A stretch of DNA of 64,000 bases from Ischnura elegans (lineage: Eukaryota > Arthropoda > Insecta > Odonata > Coenagrionidae), in NCBI RefSeq assembly GCF_921293095.1, contig NC_060250.1, forward strand, positions 112,726,629-112,790,628, read 5' to 3'. The position numbers and the translations under genes were made by a program. The first letter of the stretch is position 1. Each line of letters begins with the position of its first letter. The notes under the pieces were generated by a model. The model had not been told where the DNA came from and ran no database searches. It was given only the letters and a program-made list of their open reading frames with translations. Shown piece by piece: positions 27,001-38,158 of the stretch.

Positions 27001-30000
27001 AAAGTTGAGAATTAAATGAATATCATCATGAAAGTTGCACTTGAATTTCAAAAAAAAAATCTGCAGCAACTTGCACCATCATTTCACTCTTTTCACATCC
27101 CAATGCATTTCTTAAATTCTAAGTGAAACCTTTGTTATGGTATTAAATTAACATGAAGTGCTAATTCCTAATTTCATCAAGATGAAATCATAAAATGCAT
27201 AATTTCCTTTTCCTTCCACCAAACTAATGACTCATGGAGTACATACCTTTTATTAACTTAAATTTTTCACTCATGGTCTTTTAGTAATCAAATCAATCAC
27301 TAAGAACTAATGGCATCCATGAATTAAACTCTTGGTAAACAAAAATGTATATTGTGTGTATGGCAAATTTGTCTCCAAATTAAAAACAGCAACTTTATCA
27401 ACTCAGTTCAGAGTAGCTGTATAAGAATTTTAAAAGTATGTATAAAATCATCCTAATTTAGTATGTATGATATTTGTTATAAATTCTTAATAATTTCAAG
27501 AGACATTACCCATCAGTAATCAACGCAAGCTCAAAAGAAATATTTTCCTATGTTTTATCAATCTCTCTTCTCCCAATTTTGTATTCTCTTAGGTCTCCAT
27601 GCACTAGACTCTCTCTGTTTGGCACACAACAGACTCCAAATTGTCCCTGCAAGGGCCTTTGCAGACCTCTCAGTTTTAAACTCATTGGAATTGGATGGAA
27701 ACCAAATTAGCAGCATCCACCCAGATGCATTTGTAGGCTTGGAAGGTAAGAGAGCTCAAGATCAAAAGACCATTTGTCACAATAGCTAACATTATTCAGT
27801 GAAATCACCCATTGATGTGGCCCTAACTTACCCTAGAAATTTACCCTAGATTTTAAGCTGCATAATTAAGACAATGAGTCTGAAGCACAAACTTGATCAT
27901 GCAAATTGAATGTGTGCAAAAATTTGCATACCGTAGAATGGGGTGACTTTGTGACAAGTTTTTCTAGACAAGACTAATCAATTTTTAACATAAACTGAAA
28001 TGGATGATGTCATAAGATAGCTTCAACCTTCCTTTCGAAGATGATGTCTTCAAAAAATCTGTGTCTTCAATATGAACAACTATATAAAGGGAAAACGTTG
28101 CCACAAAGTCACCCCACCGAATGGGGTGACTGTGATAACATTATCTTTGGGTTATAAAACACGCTAAAAGAATAGTGTTACAATTTCTACGAGTCAAAAA
28201 CTATATTTACTTAATTTACAAGTGTTTTATACTTTGGCAAAGCAACAGCATTTTTGCAAGTGATGAACTGGGTGCTCCCTAATTGATATTTTTCACCTCA
28301 AAGAACCCTCGCTTCTCCTTCTCTTGGGGGCAAGGCATATTGTAATCTCTTTTCTCTTTTTGTTAAGCCCTTCTATGAAGATCTCACCAACCCCCCCCCC
28401 CCCCCCAGGTACTGATTACAGTCTTTCATCCAAGACGACCTTCGAAAGCCTTTGGAGAACTTTAATTTTGTTGTGCGGCAAAATTCCAGTCTTCCTGAAC
28501 CCTGACTGGAGATTTTTTTTGTTGTCCATCATTTTCTTTGATAGTTTGTCTTTTGAGACGGACGTACATCAGATACCAGATGTTGATTGCTTCTAATATG
28601 ACAAAATTGCACACCAAATCAGTTTTAGAACTCAGAATATGGCGACATCAGGTGGTTGCAGTTATTTCTCTCGGACCTTGCACTCAATTTGTTTTTATAA
28701 GACTTCATCTTCCTTTCAGTATTGCAAAGACAAAAGAAACATGATAAAATTTACACTAAAACTATGGTGGGGTGACTTTTTGACACAAGCTCACGTGTCA
28801 CAAAGTAACCACACAAAATGCATGCATTCCAGTTTTTGTCTTATGTGTTCAACAAACATAGCTAGAAATATTCGATATTATTGAATAATTTGCCCAACAT
28901 ATTCATAAACAAACGTGCATACTTGTTTTAGATGTGTTTTGTTTATCTTTAACAGAAACGCTTTCATGATATAAAGTATCCCTCCTTTTCCGAAGGAGTG
29001 AAAAATAGTATTGCTAGAAAATGGCATCAGAAAGAACTACACGTGCTACGAAGCTCCATCCGGCTGCTGCAACATGTCGCAGCATGTCTGACAAATGAAA
29101 TGCCCAGTATATCTCTTTCATGAGATGAGAAGTCGAGGCACGATATTAAAAATACAAAAAATAGACCCTTTGTCACAAAGTCACCGCACCAGTCACTAAG
29201 TCACCCCACTCTATGGTAACTTATTGTTCCCAGCGGCAACTCAATGACTACATGGCAAAGTTAGCACTCCCACTGCAATCAGACTCATGTGATGTAATAT
29301 ATGAGACAGCAATGGATCAAAGAGATTGTATATTTTAGTTATAATACATAACAGCATATCCCAGCAGTATATTATCAAGAGTACTGATAAGAACCTATGG
29401 TAATAACTCATTGCCCAGTTAAAAGTGCCCAGACACATAATATTATGAAAAGTAGATAAAACTATTTCACCTGAACCCCGTGGCGTAACTATGGTGGGGG
29501 GATCAGGGGATAGATCCCTCCCCTCCCCCCCCCCCACAGAAAGCATCTGAGAAATTTAAAAAAAATCATTTAAAAATAGTCTATTTTTGATTAGTCGATT
29601 GTGATAATACCTGCATTTGCTTAAAGTTAAATTTTAAGTGCCGAAATGATGTAAAATGTATTTCCAGGCATATCATTTTTCACAAATTTTGGGGAGGGGG
29701 TGCCCCCTCAGGTATCCCATCCCCTCCTAAAGTATACTTCTAGTTACGCCACTGTCTGAACCTGAAATAAGTTTTACGTAGCAATGTGCATGGAACTTGG
29801 CAGTTGAAAATCTTACTTTCTCTTCACAGAAAACTTACAATATCTTCGCCTTGGAGATAATAAGTTGCATGCTATTCCAAGTGATGCCTTGAGACGTTTG
29901 CACCGCCTGAGGACACTTGATCTCCGTACGAATAACATATCAGTAGTGCCTGAGGACGCATTCAATGGATTTGGTGATACTATCACATTCCTCAACCTTC

Positions 30001-33000
30001 AAAAGAACAGGTAAGGGTGTTCTTTGAAGAAAAGATAGCTTCCCACCATCTATGATTAGCGGGCCTAGTTGGCCAGTCAAATTCTATTTAAAAATAGAAT
30101 ATGTTGAAAATTCTATTTCTCCTACCTTGAGGTCAATAATATACTTCCAAATACAGCAGGCTCCCGATTATCCAGCTGCGTTTTATCCGTGTTGCGGCTT
30201 ATTGGTGTATGAGTTTTACACTTCTTCGATGTTTTCCGCGATCTTTATGAAAAAAATAATCAGATGCAAAAGCACCGGGGTATTTGCTTTTCAATGCAAA
30301 GCTACACCGGCCTTAATATTTCTATTAGAATTCTCTTCGTAAAACGGAATTATATTATTTACTTTTTGGCAAGGAATGTTTCTAGTTTACTTGGACGTCT
30401 GCTCTAGCATGCAGACGACGATCAAAAGCGGGTAAAAAAAACTTTTGATTAATTTTAGAAGTATCTTCAATTAAGAAATTGCAAATTAAGGGAAATTTTG
30501 TCTACGATCTATAAATGTATATTTCATATTCATTTATGTATATATCGCAAATGCCCAATTATAGTCATGGCCTCGCATTCAGTTGATTTCTCAAAAAATT
30601 CCAGGCTGGATTTGAGCCCCTTGACCCCCACTCCATCAACTGACAACTAACTTCACTGTTAGGGCCGACAAAAAAAATTGTAGCTTAAGTAACACTTTGA
30701 ATTAAGTGAAATACAATATTATTTCTAACATTTTCCCCAACCGTAACATTTTATGTAGTTTAAATTACTGATGATAAATGTTTATATTTTTTACAGTATA
30801 AAGACATTACCTGCAATGACATTTGAAAACCTCAACTCCTTAGAAACCCTAAGCCTTCAAAATAACAAACTAGAACATCTACCAGATGAAGTCATGGAAG
30901 CAGTTATGGACACGTTGAGGGTCATAGACCTCATGGGTAAGTACTACAAGTTAATAAGTCTAAAATAGAATTTGAAGCTTGTCAACCTTGCTAATTAACT
31001 ACATCATCATATTAAGTTGAATATCATATAAAGTTGAACATAATATAATGCGAGAAATAGTTACCGTGAAAATATCATATGACATGACGAGGATTTGAGG
31101 AGGAATCACTTATTTATCATAATATATAATCATTTATGCAAGCACTTCACTTTCAAGCCATCTTTAAATATATTTAATTCTTCGCCTTAGTGGCTTGATA
31201 AGCATGAAGCATGAATCACTAAGGTATTTTTTCATCACTTTGAAATAGTATACAGGCAAGACATGACATTTCTAAAAATAACTTCAGAGTAAAACTGCAA
31301 GGACATCATGATCACTAAACTGAACTTTGATGAGTCAGCATGAATCAGCATTCATTTATATCTTACAATTAGTAAAAGAAGCTGTGTGATTTATTCAAGA
31401 ATGCATCACAGAGACACTACCAGAAAATACCAGACATTATGCTGCTTTGCTTTGCTTATTTTTTATGAAATGGGAAGATAAACGAATTAAAGGAACTGCA
31501 ATGGATTTTCTACTCTCAGACCAATATATGCATAAAGAAATTAATGTAAAAAGCCCTTTGCTACTGGCTATATTGTTTTCACACAAAAGAGACATACGAA
31601 TAAATATGGACAGATATCTACAAATGAAACTATAAACAACAGATACCTCTACACTACTAGAAACAACAGTAGAAACCTCTCTTCAGGATGCTGCTCAGCA
31701 GAGGCTTCATATGAACTTGGGATATTCCACACATATTTATGCTTAAAAAGTGCCAAAATAATTGGATAAGATTGGATTGCAACAAAAAATTGGATAAATT
31801 TGATAATTTGCATTATTTGGATAAATTACATGGACAGCAACATTCCCCATTATTTAAAAAAGTAGAATACAATAATTTCCACCTGTTTCCCTGAAATAGA
31901 CTTCCGCTATGCTATGTTGCATACCTATAACACTCCAAGGGCAGTGGAGACAAATTTGGCCCCTTTGGGGCTTTTCAGTAGTTCGACTTGAGCACATAAT
32001 CACAAAAAGTGAGGTCAGTGGAGTAATTTTTAAGGGTGTAACATATAGTTTTCAAGTATACAATCATGGCCAAAGGAGTCGAAATTGATGCCTCTGGCCT
32101 TCAAGGATGAGCATATCCCCATCCTACTATATCTAAGAGTTCATATGAAAATCAATTTTTCTAATACGTTGGGGAGGGTCAGTTCATTTCTACGGTTTTC
32201 AGTTCCACAGTCTCATGAACTATAAAATGGAATGTGAATTGAATATAGTAAGAATCTATACAAAATAATTCCCCAAAAGCCATTATGAAAACTTTTCCAC
32301 AGAGCAGTTTAAGTTACTAACTCTAAATTGAGACATGCTATGGATCCAACAACCTGAATATAATTTGATGTTTTATTTTAACCAGCATTCATAATAGCCA
32401 GATGATAGCCATTCATAGCTTTCAAAAATTATTAAATAAAAATGAAACTTTTGATTAAGAACTTGAACAGAGAACCAATATCAAAAATTGTAACAGAATG
32501 CCTTGCATTCAGACTACCTTCTTCCCTCAACTCCTAATTATAATCTGTTCCAAATTTTGATCCTTTTTTTCATCCCTTGGCTATCTTGCATAATCTCCAT
32601 CATAATTTCCCCCCTACTCTTATCTCCACCCTATGAATACTACCATTCTTTGGTCTTTATTTTATAATACAATTAAATATTATTTTGTTACTTGTTGTTT
32701 ACGTTTTGCTTACTATTTGTAAATTGTTTTCTTTGCTATTGTGAGTCCTCTTTCATTAGCCTTGTGCTTTTTTCGGACTGCATTAAATAAATAAATAGAA
32801 ACTGAAAGAAAAGTGGAACCAATCCATCCTTCCTAATTTGTCATCCATTCACAGACAACCCACTAGTGTGTAGCTGCGATCTACGCTGGTACATGGACTG
32901 GATTAAGAGCCTTCGAGATAAGGATGACGAGATGATGCAGAAGAAGCGGATGGTTTGCACGATCGTTCACGAGCACCGCGAGTATTCGCTGAGGGACCTG

Positions 33001-33204
33001 CCGCTCGAGCGCATGGACTGCGCCACCTCCCCATCCTCCTCCTCCTCCTCTTCCTCCTCCGCCTCCCGAACCTCCTCCCCCCCCTCCCTCTCCCTCATCC
33101 TCTCTCCCCTCAACCTCCTCCAAACCTCCCTCCTTCCCATCTGCACCTCCTCCATCCCATTCCGCTTCCTCCAAGCACTCATGCACGGCGCGAGGTGCGC
33201 ATGA
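23296..33204 (+). CDS. Secreted leucine-rich-repeat protein, six coding exons
   Basis: Coding exons are 23296-24011, 26212-26348, 27593-27745, 29830-30010, 30797-30936 and 32855-33204. All junctions are GT-AG and in phase, giving 558 residues. Seen: a hydrophobic signal segment at about residues 29-41; an N-cap with Cys 75, 84, 86 and 97; about a dozen LRRs from about 120 to 440 of the LxxLxLxxNxL type; a C-cap beginning DNPLVCSCDLRW with Cys 448, 450, 477 and 498; then a 60-residue tail that starts with a Ser run. Extracellular LRR proteins of this build act in cell adhesion or as receptors and ligands. From memory it most resembles Drosophila CG14762, but I could not search. No membrane helix is evident, so it is either secreted or GPI-anchored through the moderately hydrophobic C-terminus. 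The ATG follows a G+C-rich leader. The introns are full of transposons. The family call is firm, the orthology is tentative. Confidence 0.9.
25401..25835 (+). repeat. Dispersed repeat, copy 2 (LRR intron 1)
   Basis: Counterpart of 8347-8783. It may start earlier: 25340-25400 has TCTGTTTGTCTATCTGCC and GCAGCCAAATTTAGTACA, wording common in arthropod repeats. Confidence 0.6.
25884..26083. repeat. Foldback (palindromic) element in LRR intron 1
   Basis: Two arms of about 85 bases face each other. The left has AAACTTTGTATTAATCCACC and CTAGTTTCGATGCAG; the right has the reverse complement with few changes. About 25 bases separate them. It ends 128 bases before exon 2. A 94-codon frame across it is an artefact. 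Confidence 0.75.
26212..26348 (+). other. LRR gene exon 2
   Basis: Acceptor TTTTACAG, donor GTATGA. The exon reads on in phase and encodes about two LRRs, with segments such as LKRLNIGANDL and LKKLEMQENKI. Confidence 0.88.
27593..27745 (+). other. LRR gene exon 3
   Basis: Acceptor TTCTCTTAG, donor GTAAGA. It encodes two LRRs, including LDSLCLAHNRL and LNSLELDGNQI, and joins both neighbours in phase. Confidence 0.88.
27931..29216. mobile_element. 1.29-kb terminal-inverted-repeat element (LRR intron 3)
   Basis: Left CCGTAGAATGGGGTGACTTT and right AAGTCACCCCACTCTATGG are inverted, flanked by TA on both sides. The GGGGTGACTT motif recurs inside at about 28107-28132 (as a palindrome) and 28768-28806. 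A C16 run lies at 28391-28406. Small frames inside show no transposase I recognise. Confidence 0.65.
29478..29754. mobile_element. hAT-like MITE, copy A (LRR intron 3)
   Basis: Ends CCGTGGCGTAACTATG and CTAGTTACGCCACTG, flanked by CCTGAACC and TCTGAACC (7 of 8 match, an 8-bp target duplication). The interior matches 55223-55503. It ends 75 bases before exon 4. Confidence 0.8.
29830..30010 (+). other. LRR gene exon 4
   Basis: Acceptor TCTTCACAG, donor GTAAGG. It encodes LRRs containing LQYLRLGDNKL and LRTLDLRTNNI, and runs into a third repeat that is completed by exon 5. Confidence 0.88.
30157..30340 (+). mobile_element. Tigger/pogo-like end fragment (LRR intron 4)
   Basis: CAGGCTCCCGATTATCC resembles a Tigger/pogo terminus. 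No matching right end was found, so this is a fragment or a chance match. Confidence 0.3.
30797..30936 (+). other. LRR gene exon 5
   Basis: Acceptor TTTTTTACAG, donor GTAAGT. It encodes the last LRRs (LETLSLQNNKL; LRVIDLM). The junction with exon 6 recreates the DNPL motif that opens a cysteine C-cap, so no exon is missing between them. Confidence 0.87.
32855..33204 (+). other. LRR gene exon 6 (C-cap and Ser-rich tail, stop codon)
   Basis: Acceptor CATTCACAG. The exon encodes the cysteine C-cap, then a run of Ser codons in a long pyrimidine-rich stretch, and stops with TGA at 33202-33204. A possible donor (GAG before GTGCGC, GT at 33195) lies just before the stop, so a spliced form with a different tail cannot be ruled out. 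Confidence 0.75.
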
Positions 33205-33569
33205 GGTTAACCCACTCATACTCCCTAAAACCAGATAAACTCCCTGAAACCATTTAAACCTAGTGAAAAAAATGTATGTACACGTTAAACCCTATCAAAT
33301 TCCCTTACTTCCCCGAGAGTACCCACCCGGAGCAGAGTGTGGAGCAGGGCCGTAATGCCCTGGTAAGACCAAAACCCCAAGTGATCTGAGTTATTCTGAC
33401 CCAACTAAATGCGAATCATTGGCCAACCATGCTTTCAAAAATTAATCTTTATATGGCCATGTATCTTAATGCAAGAGCATCCTCAAGCAGCAAAAATGAA
33501 AGTTGAAAAAGAGAAATAATAGAGGATGCTTCCCAAATTGACCACATATCGTTAAAAAATTCAAATCTT

Positions 33570-33796
33570 AATAAAAGCTCAGGAGAGCAAAAGTCAAATT
33601 CTAACACGGGTTTGGAACCCAACAAGGTGCATGAGCTGTTCACAGTATAAAAAGCAATATGTATAGTTCTTATTTCTTGCATGAAAATATGGTATGGAGA
33701 AGTTAGTCCATAATCGCCACTAAGTAATCCTTAATGCATATAGAATATAATGAAGTGCATAAGATACACCTTGTATTTAGAATACCAAATAATAAA
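33570..33796 (+). promoter_or_regulatory. Candidate poly(A) signals of the LRR gene
   Basis: AATAAA occurs at 33570-33575 and 33791-33796, 0.37-0.59 kb after the stop codon. Either could end the transcript. The motif is common in A+T-rich DNA, so this is a weak call. Confidence 0.3.
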
Positions 33797-35732
33797 TGTT
33801 TATACAATCACTGTACAGCCATAAAGGCTATCTTAACACAAAATAATTATCAGCTTGAGACTGTGAAAAGCTCACGTATGCTCGGAGGGAAAACTCAGAT
33901 CACTTGACAATTTTCCCATACTATAGGATTAACATCAAATTCAACACTTACACAAAATATCCAGTAGATATGAAATGATACTCACAATATTAGACAGTGA
34001 GAAACATAAGGTAATAGCTACACGATAACTATAAATGCAAACATACATATCATTAATGATTGACGATTTTAAATAGAATGGAATTAAAGTCATTTTAAAC
34101 CTAATACATATCACGGGCCGTTCCTACACTGAGAAAATTTATCTTTTTAACTTCAGTACAAGTCATATACGCTTGAGGATGGATTGAAAATATATAATTT
34201 CTCTTTTAGTCTTTATTAAAATAGCTATTACGATAAACTTTGATATATATATTTTATTTAAAAGTATATTTCTCTATATCTCAGTAAGGATCTGTCATTT
34301 ATGAAATACTTTTACAAAATTAAAGTAAGTTAATGCATAATTTTAGAAAGTCTGATTATTCTAAAAGCAAACCTGTAATAACCTAGCACATTAAATCAGG
34401 TGCAGCCTAAGTAATTTTGGAGGGTCTTCATTTGTCTCCAAACAATACTTCAATACTCAGTATTGAACATGGGGGAAGATTACCACGTAATCACAAATTG
34501 TTCGAGGCAAATTGATTGACCCTCCTAAAATTACAAGCAACCTATTGCATATCAAATATGAGCCGTGCCATGAATACATATCAAATTAAACAAGCACAAC
34601 AAACAAACCCTTGACTTTAGAAATTACATGAACAGGGAAGTAACTCCTCTATTTAAATGTTGATTTCACTTTAATTGATGTTTTGATCTAGTGGTGTTAT
34701 GAACCATTTATTAAGTGTTAATCCAAATATACTATATTCAGGATACTATTTCTTCTATGAAAGTTAAATTGCTGTACTTGAAATTTCTATGTCCTTTTAA
34801 GAGAGTTATTACATGTCTTAAAAAATCTCCCTGTTATTCAAATTATAACTCCAGTAATGATGCTAGTGTATATTAATGTGCAGTTTGTTTAAATTTTTAC
34901 TAAAATATTGGCAAAACTGCATGCAATAATCAGTGATGCCAGAAAAAAGATTTAAAAATGTCTTTTGATATAATTGGCAAAATGCCAAATACTGCTGAGA
35001 AGCGGTACAGAACCATGTTTAAACATATCCAAGAGTTCTGGGTTGCCTGCCTTTCCGTGGACATCAAATTGTGGCTCACAATTGCGCAATATTTTTATAT
35101 AATATCTTACAAAAGTCAGGTCGTTATCTAGAGTGCCCACGGAAAGGGCATCCACAGACAAAACCTTTTTGTGAATTTTTTTAACATAATGTGATGTGTA
35201 TACATGTAGTGTAACAAAGAATTAGAATTATCAAGAATTGGTGTCCAATAAATGTAATTACTGCTTAATATAATGCAATGACATGGATGTAAATGCTTAA
35301 ATGTTCTGATGTATCTCAATAAACACAATGGACTCAAAATTAGTGAACTTTTTCATATGATGCTGCAAGGCAGGTGTTCTTCATATTCAAGGAAGCTTTT
35401 TGGGTCAACCATGAGCTAGCTCTTAACTCTTTACTGTTGTAAAAATATGCTCTCTCACTGAACTCTTCGTGTGAACTTTCTCATTACTATTTAAATATGT
35501 ACCTATATTCCTAATGGGTTGACCAAGTGTCATTTCATTTCTAACTGATACACAACCATAGAAAATAAGTTCATTTCTTAGTATTCATAACAATTTAATC
35601 TAACAGTCAAATTGCATTGTAAGACAGATAACAGTCAAAGAAACAGACATGCCCTCACTATTCCAATGGATTTAATCCTATTACAAAGGGAAGAAAAATA
35701 TACAAGGGTACCTCATTAAAGTACCTAATGAA
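33797..35732. other. Non-coding stretch after the LRR gene
   Basis: A+T-rich. A 69-codon - strand frame at 35161-34952 has balanced amino-acid use, but no family is recognised. An inverted 11-base motif (CCTTTCCGTGG) flanks part of it. Confidence 0.4.
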
Positions 35733-36032
35733 TGTGGTGGCCAAGTGGGTAGAGTGCTACGCTACCTATCGAGGGCTCCTCGGTTCATATCCCAGGTGAA
35801 GCCTTCAGTTCCCCCAAATCATAAACCTGTAGGAGCGAGGTGGCTCAGGGAAAGGAAATGCCCCCCCACCCTATTCTGAATGTGTAAAATTCACATGCCT
35901 GAGCACAAGTCCTAAGTTTGGGCTAAGCTCTACCCTGTCCAATCCAAGTCTGAGCATAAGTATTCTAAGTCCACACTAAAATCTACCCTCATCAATCCAA
36001 ACCAACCTTCAGGTTGAATCACTCAGCGAGAG
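35733..36032 (+). repeat. tRNA-derived SINE, copy 3
   Basis: Head GTGGTGGCCAAGTGGGTAGA, B-box-like GGTTCATATCC, body with CTATTCTGAATGTG, and tail ATCCAAACCAACCTTCAGG then TTGAATCACTCAGCGAG. It has a doubled CTAAG...CTCTACC segment relative to the other copies. Confidence 0.7.
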
Positions 36033-38158
36033 ATCTTTTTGAAGTGGTACTGAAAGATAGAAGTTCACACATTATGGGCCAATTCTATTGCAGACTGTTT
36101 TTTTTTTTTAATGATTGAGAGAGGCACCACCTGGTGTCATAGTCAATGAGAGAAAATATTCTCATTTTCAATATGAGACAAGATGAACAGATACAGCTAA
36201 TGTATGATCCTGATAGTGTAGAAGTAAAGACTGGAGCTAGCAGCCTTAAGTACAAGATCAAGCGGTTGGAGAAGATACACAGTGGTTGCTGATAAAGGCA
36301 GGGTTGATACTGGGAGACATTTTCTATTTCACATTCATAAAAAATAGAGTTCTTTTATTCATTTGGGGAGAATGATTGATTGTAAAAGAAAAAAACATTT
36401 TGACAATATCCACGGCAATACTAAGCCACATGACAGAATAGCAAAATGCAATCATTTCAAAATCATTTAAATAGCCAAATTTCAGTCTCCTGGCCCAATC
36501 ATTACATATTTCTATCACCTGTCCATCTTGATCTGCTTCATAATGTCTTCTGACTGAAGCAATAGTACTACTCCAAGTGTAGTTTTTACAACATTGCACA
36601 TGTTTTGCCACTGATTTTTGGCCTTTTTTGGTAGTGAAATTTATTACTTCTTTCAGCACTTACATCAATCAACGTCTTTGAGCCACGATCAGCAGTAGCA
36701 GTTTCACTTGCAGGCAAAGGTTATTTTACAGATGAAGCCATGACCGAAAGTTGCTAAGTACTAAATATAGCACAAACTTTAACTTATAATTCTAGCAATA
36801 ACCACATGTTTTCACTAAGAGGGAATATTTAGAACTAAACCCTCTGTCCCGATTGTTGGCGGATGGACAGGTGAGAGCTAGTAACCAATATGCGAGTTAC
36901 GCGTCCAATAATGTTCGGAGAGCGTAACAATATAGTCATGCATATTACGAAGAATACAGCTTCAGCCTACATTCGAATGGCTTTATCTCAGAAACGGTAA
37001 ATCTAAGAAAAAAAATGAAATGACAATTTTGTAGATAATTTTCTGATCTACAATTTTGGTCTGAGCATTTTTTATCATAAAACTAACCGTTTAGCCAAAA
37101 AATGCAAAAAACTCATTTTTGTGACCTTTGACCATGAATAAAATTTTTTGCACACACGGGATCGATGGGGACTTTTCAGGATTTCATTAGAGTGGTATCC
37201 TTAAGGTTCATGCAAATTTTCAGCTTGTTGGCAATTTATGCAAGGGTACCCCTATTTTTTGGGCTAATTTGACCGCGCTATAATATACCAACATTAGATA
37301 CAAAAATTAGCATTTAAGATGAGTAAATTTTACATCAAGCAAAAGTACCGCATTTATCTGAATACAGGCCCCCTTTTTTTCAAAAATGTCTGTAGTAAAA
37401 GTAAAGGAGAACTATATTCAAATGCATTTTTTACATTGTTTGCAGAAACTGAAGCCTCACAATTATGGGGGGGACTAAATTTAGAGAAATACGGTAATTA
37501 GTACATAATATATATTAGAAAAATAACCTAAAAACTATATACCTACTATACAAGAGGCAAACTCTACCAACTACAGATGAATGAGGACTTACCTGTAAAA
37601 GCTGTGATAGCCAGGCATGATAACGTACAATATAATTGAGGAAATAATGAAAGGACAGTAAAATTAAACAAATAAAATACTCTATTAGGATAATTGCAGT
37701 TTATTTAACTCATCTACATAGGATTCAAAAGGTGAGTACTACAGATGAATATAACTACAGTCAAAGAAGTGGATTAGTAAAAATTTGCAACATAATAAGA
37801 ATGCTAAGTACTGTGTCAGTCATATCAATAAAGATAACAAGGAAATCATAATTTGAGAATTTGATATAAATGTGTGGTGGAAAATATATTCCACACCATC
37901 ACTTCAAAAGTTGGCCCACATTATAGGCTCAGATAATACTGTATTTTTCCCAAATGAAACTGCTGAGGGTTGCCTACACATTTCTTGCTTAGTGGGAATC
38001 CAATTGACCACAGTGGTTAGAGCACCTTGACTTTTTTTACTATGAGAACATGACTTGTACTATTATTGATCACTTAATATTTCATCAGCTAAGGAAGCTG
38101 AAAAGTGCATACAGGTAGATATGAAATAGCTGGTAGTTTTAAATTGTTCTATGGTTAG
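36033..38158. other. Non-coding stretch
   Basis: It holds one MITE (listed) and a 111-codon - strand frame at 36659-36324 with no recognised motif. A GTAAGT donor-like site on the - strand near 37598 has no matching exon. Confidence 0.4.
37346..37496. mobile_element. Short TIR element (MITE)
   Basis: Left TACCGCATTTATCTGAATAC and right TTTAGAGAAATACGGTA are inverted repeats, with GGCCCCC/GGGGGGG just inside them. It is 151 bases and non-coding. The ends include TA, the likely target. Confidence 0.65.

Noticed and set aside
32881..33257. Gly/Glu-rich and Leu/Pro-rich frames over LRR exon 6
   Set aside because: They come from the pyrimidine-rich tract read in other frames.
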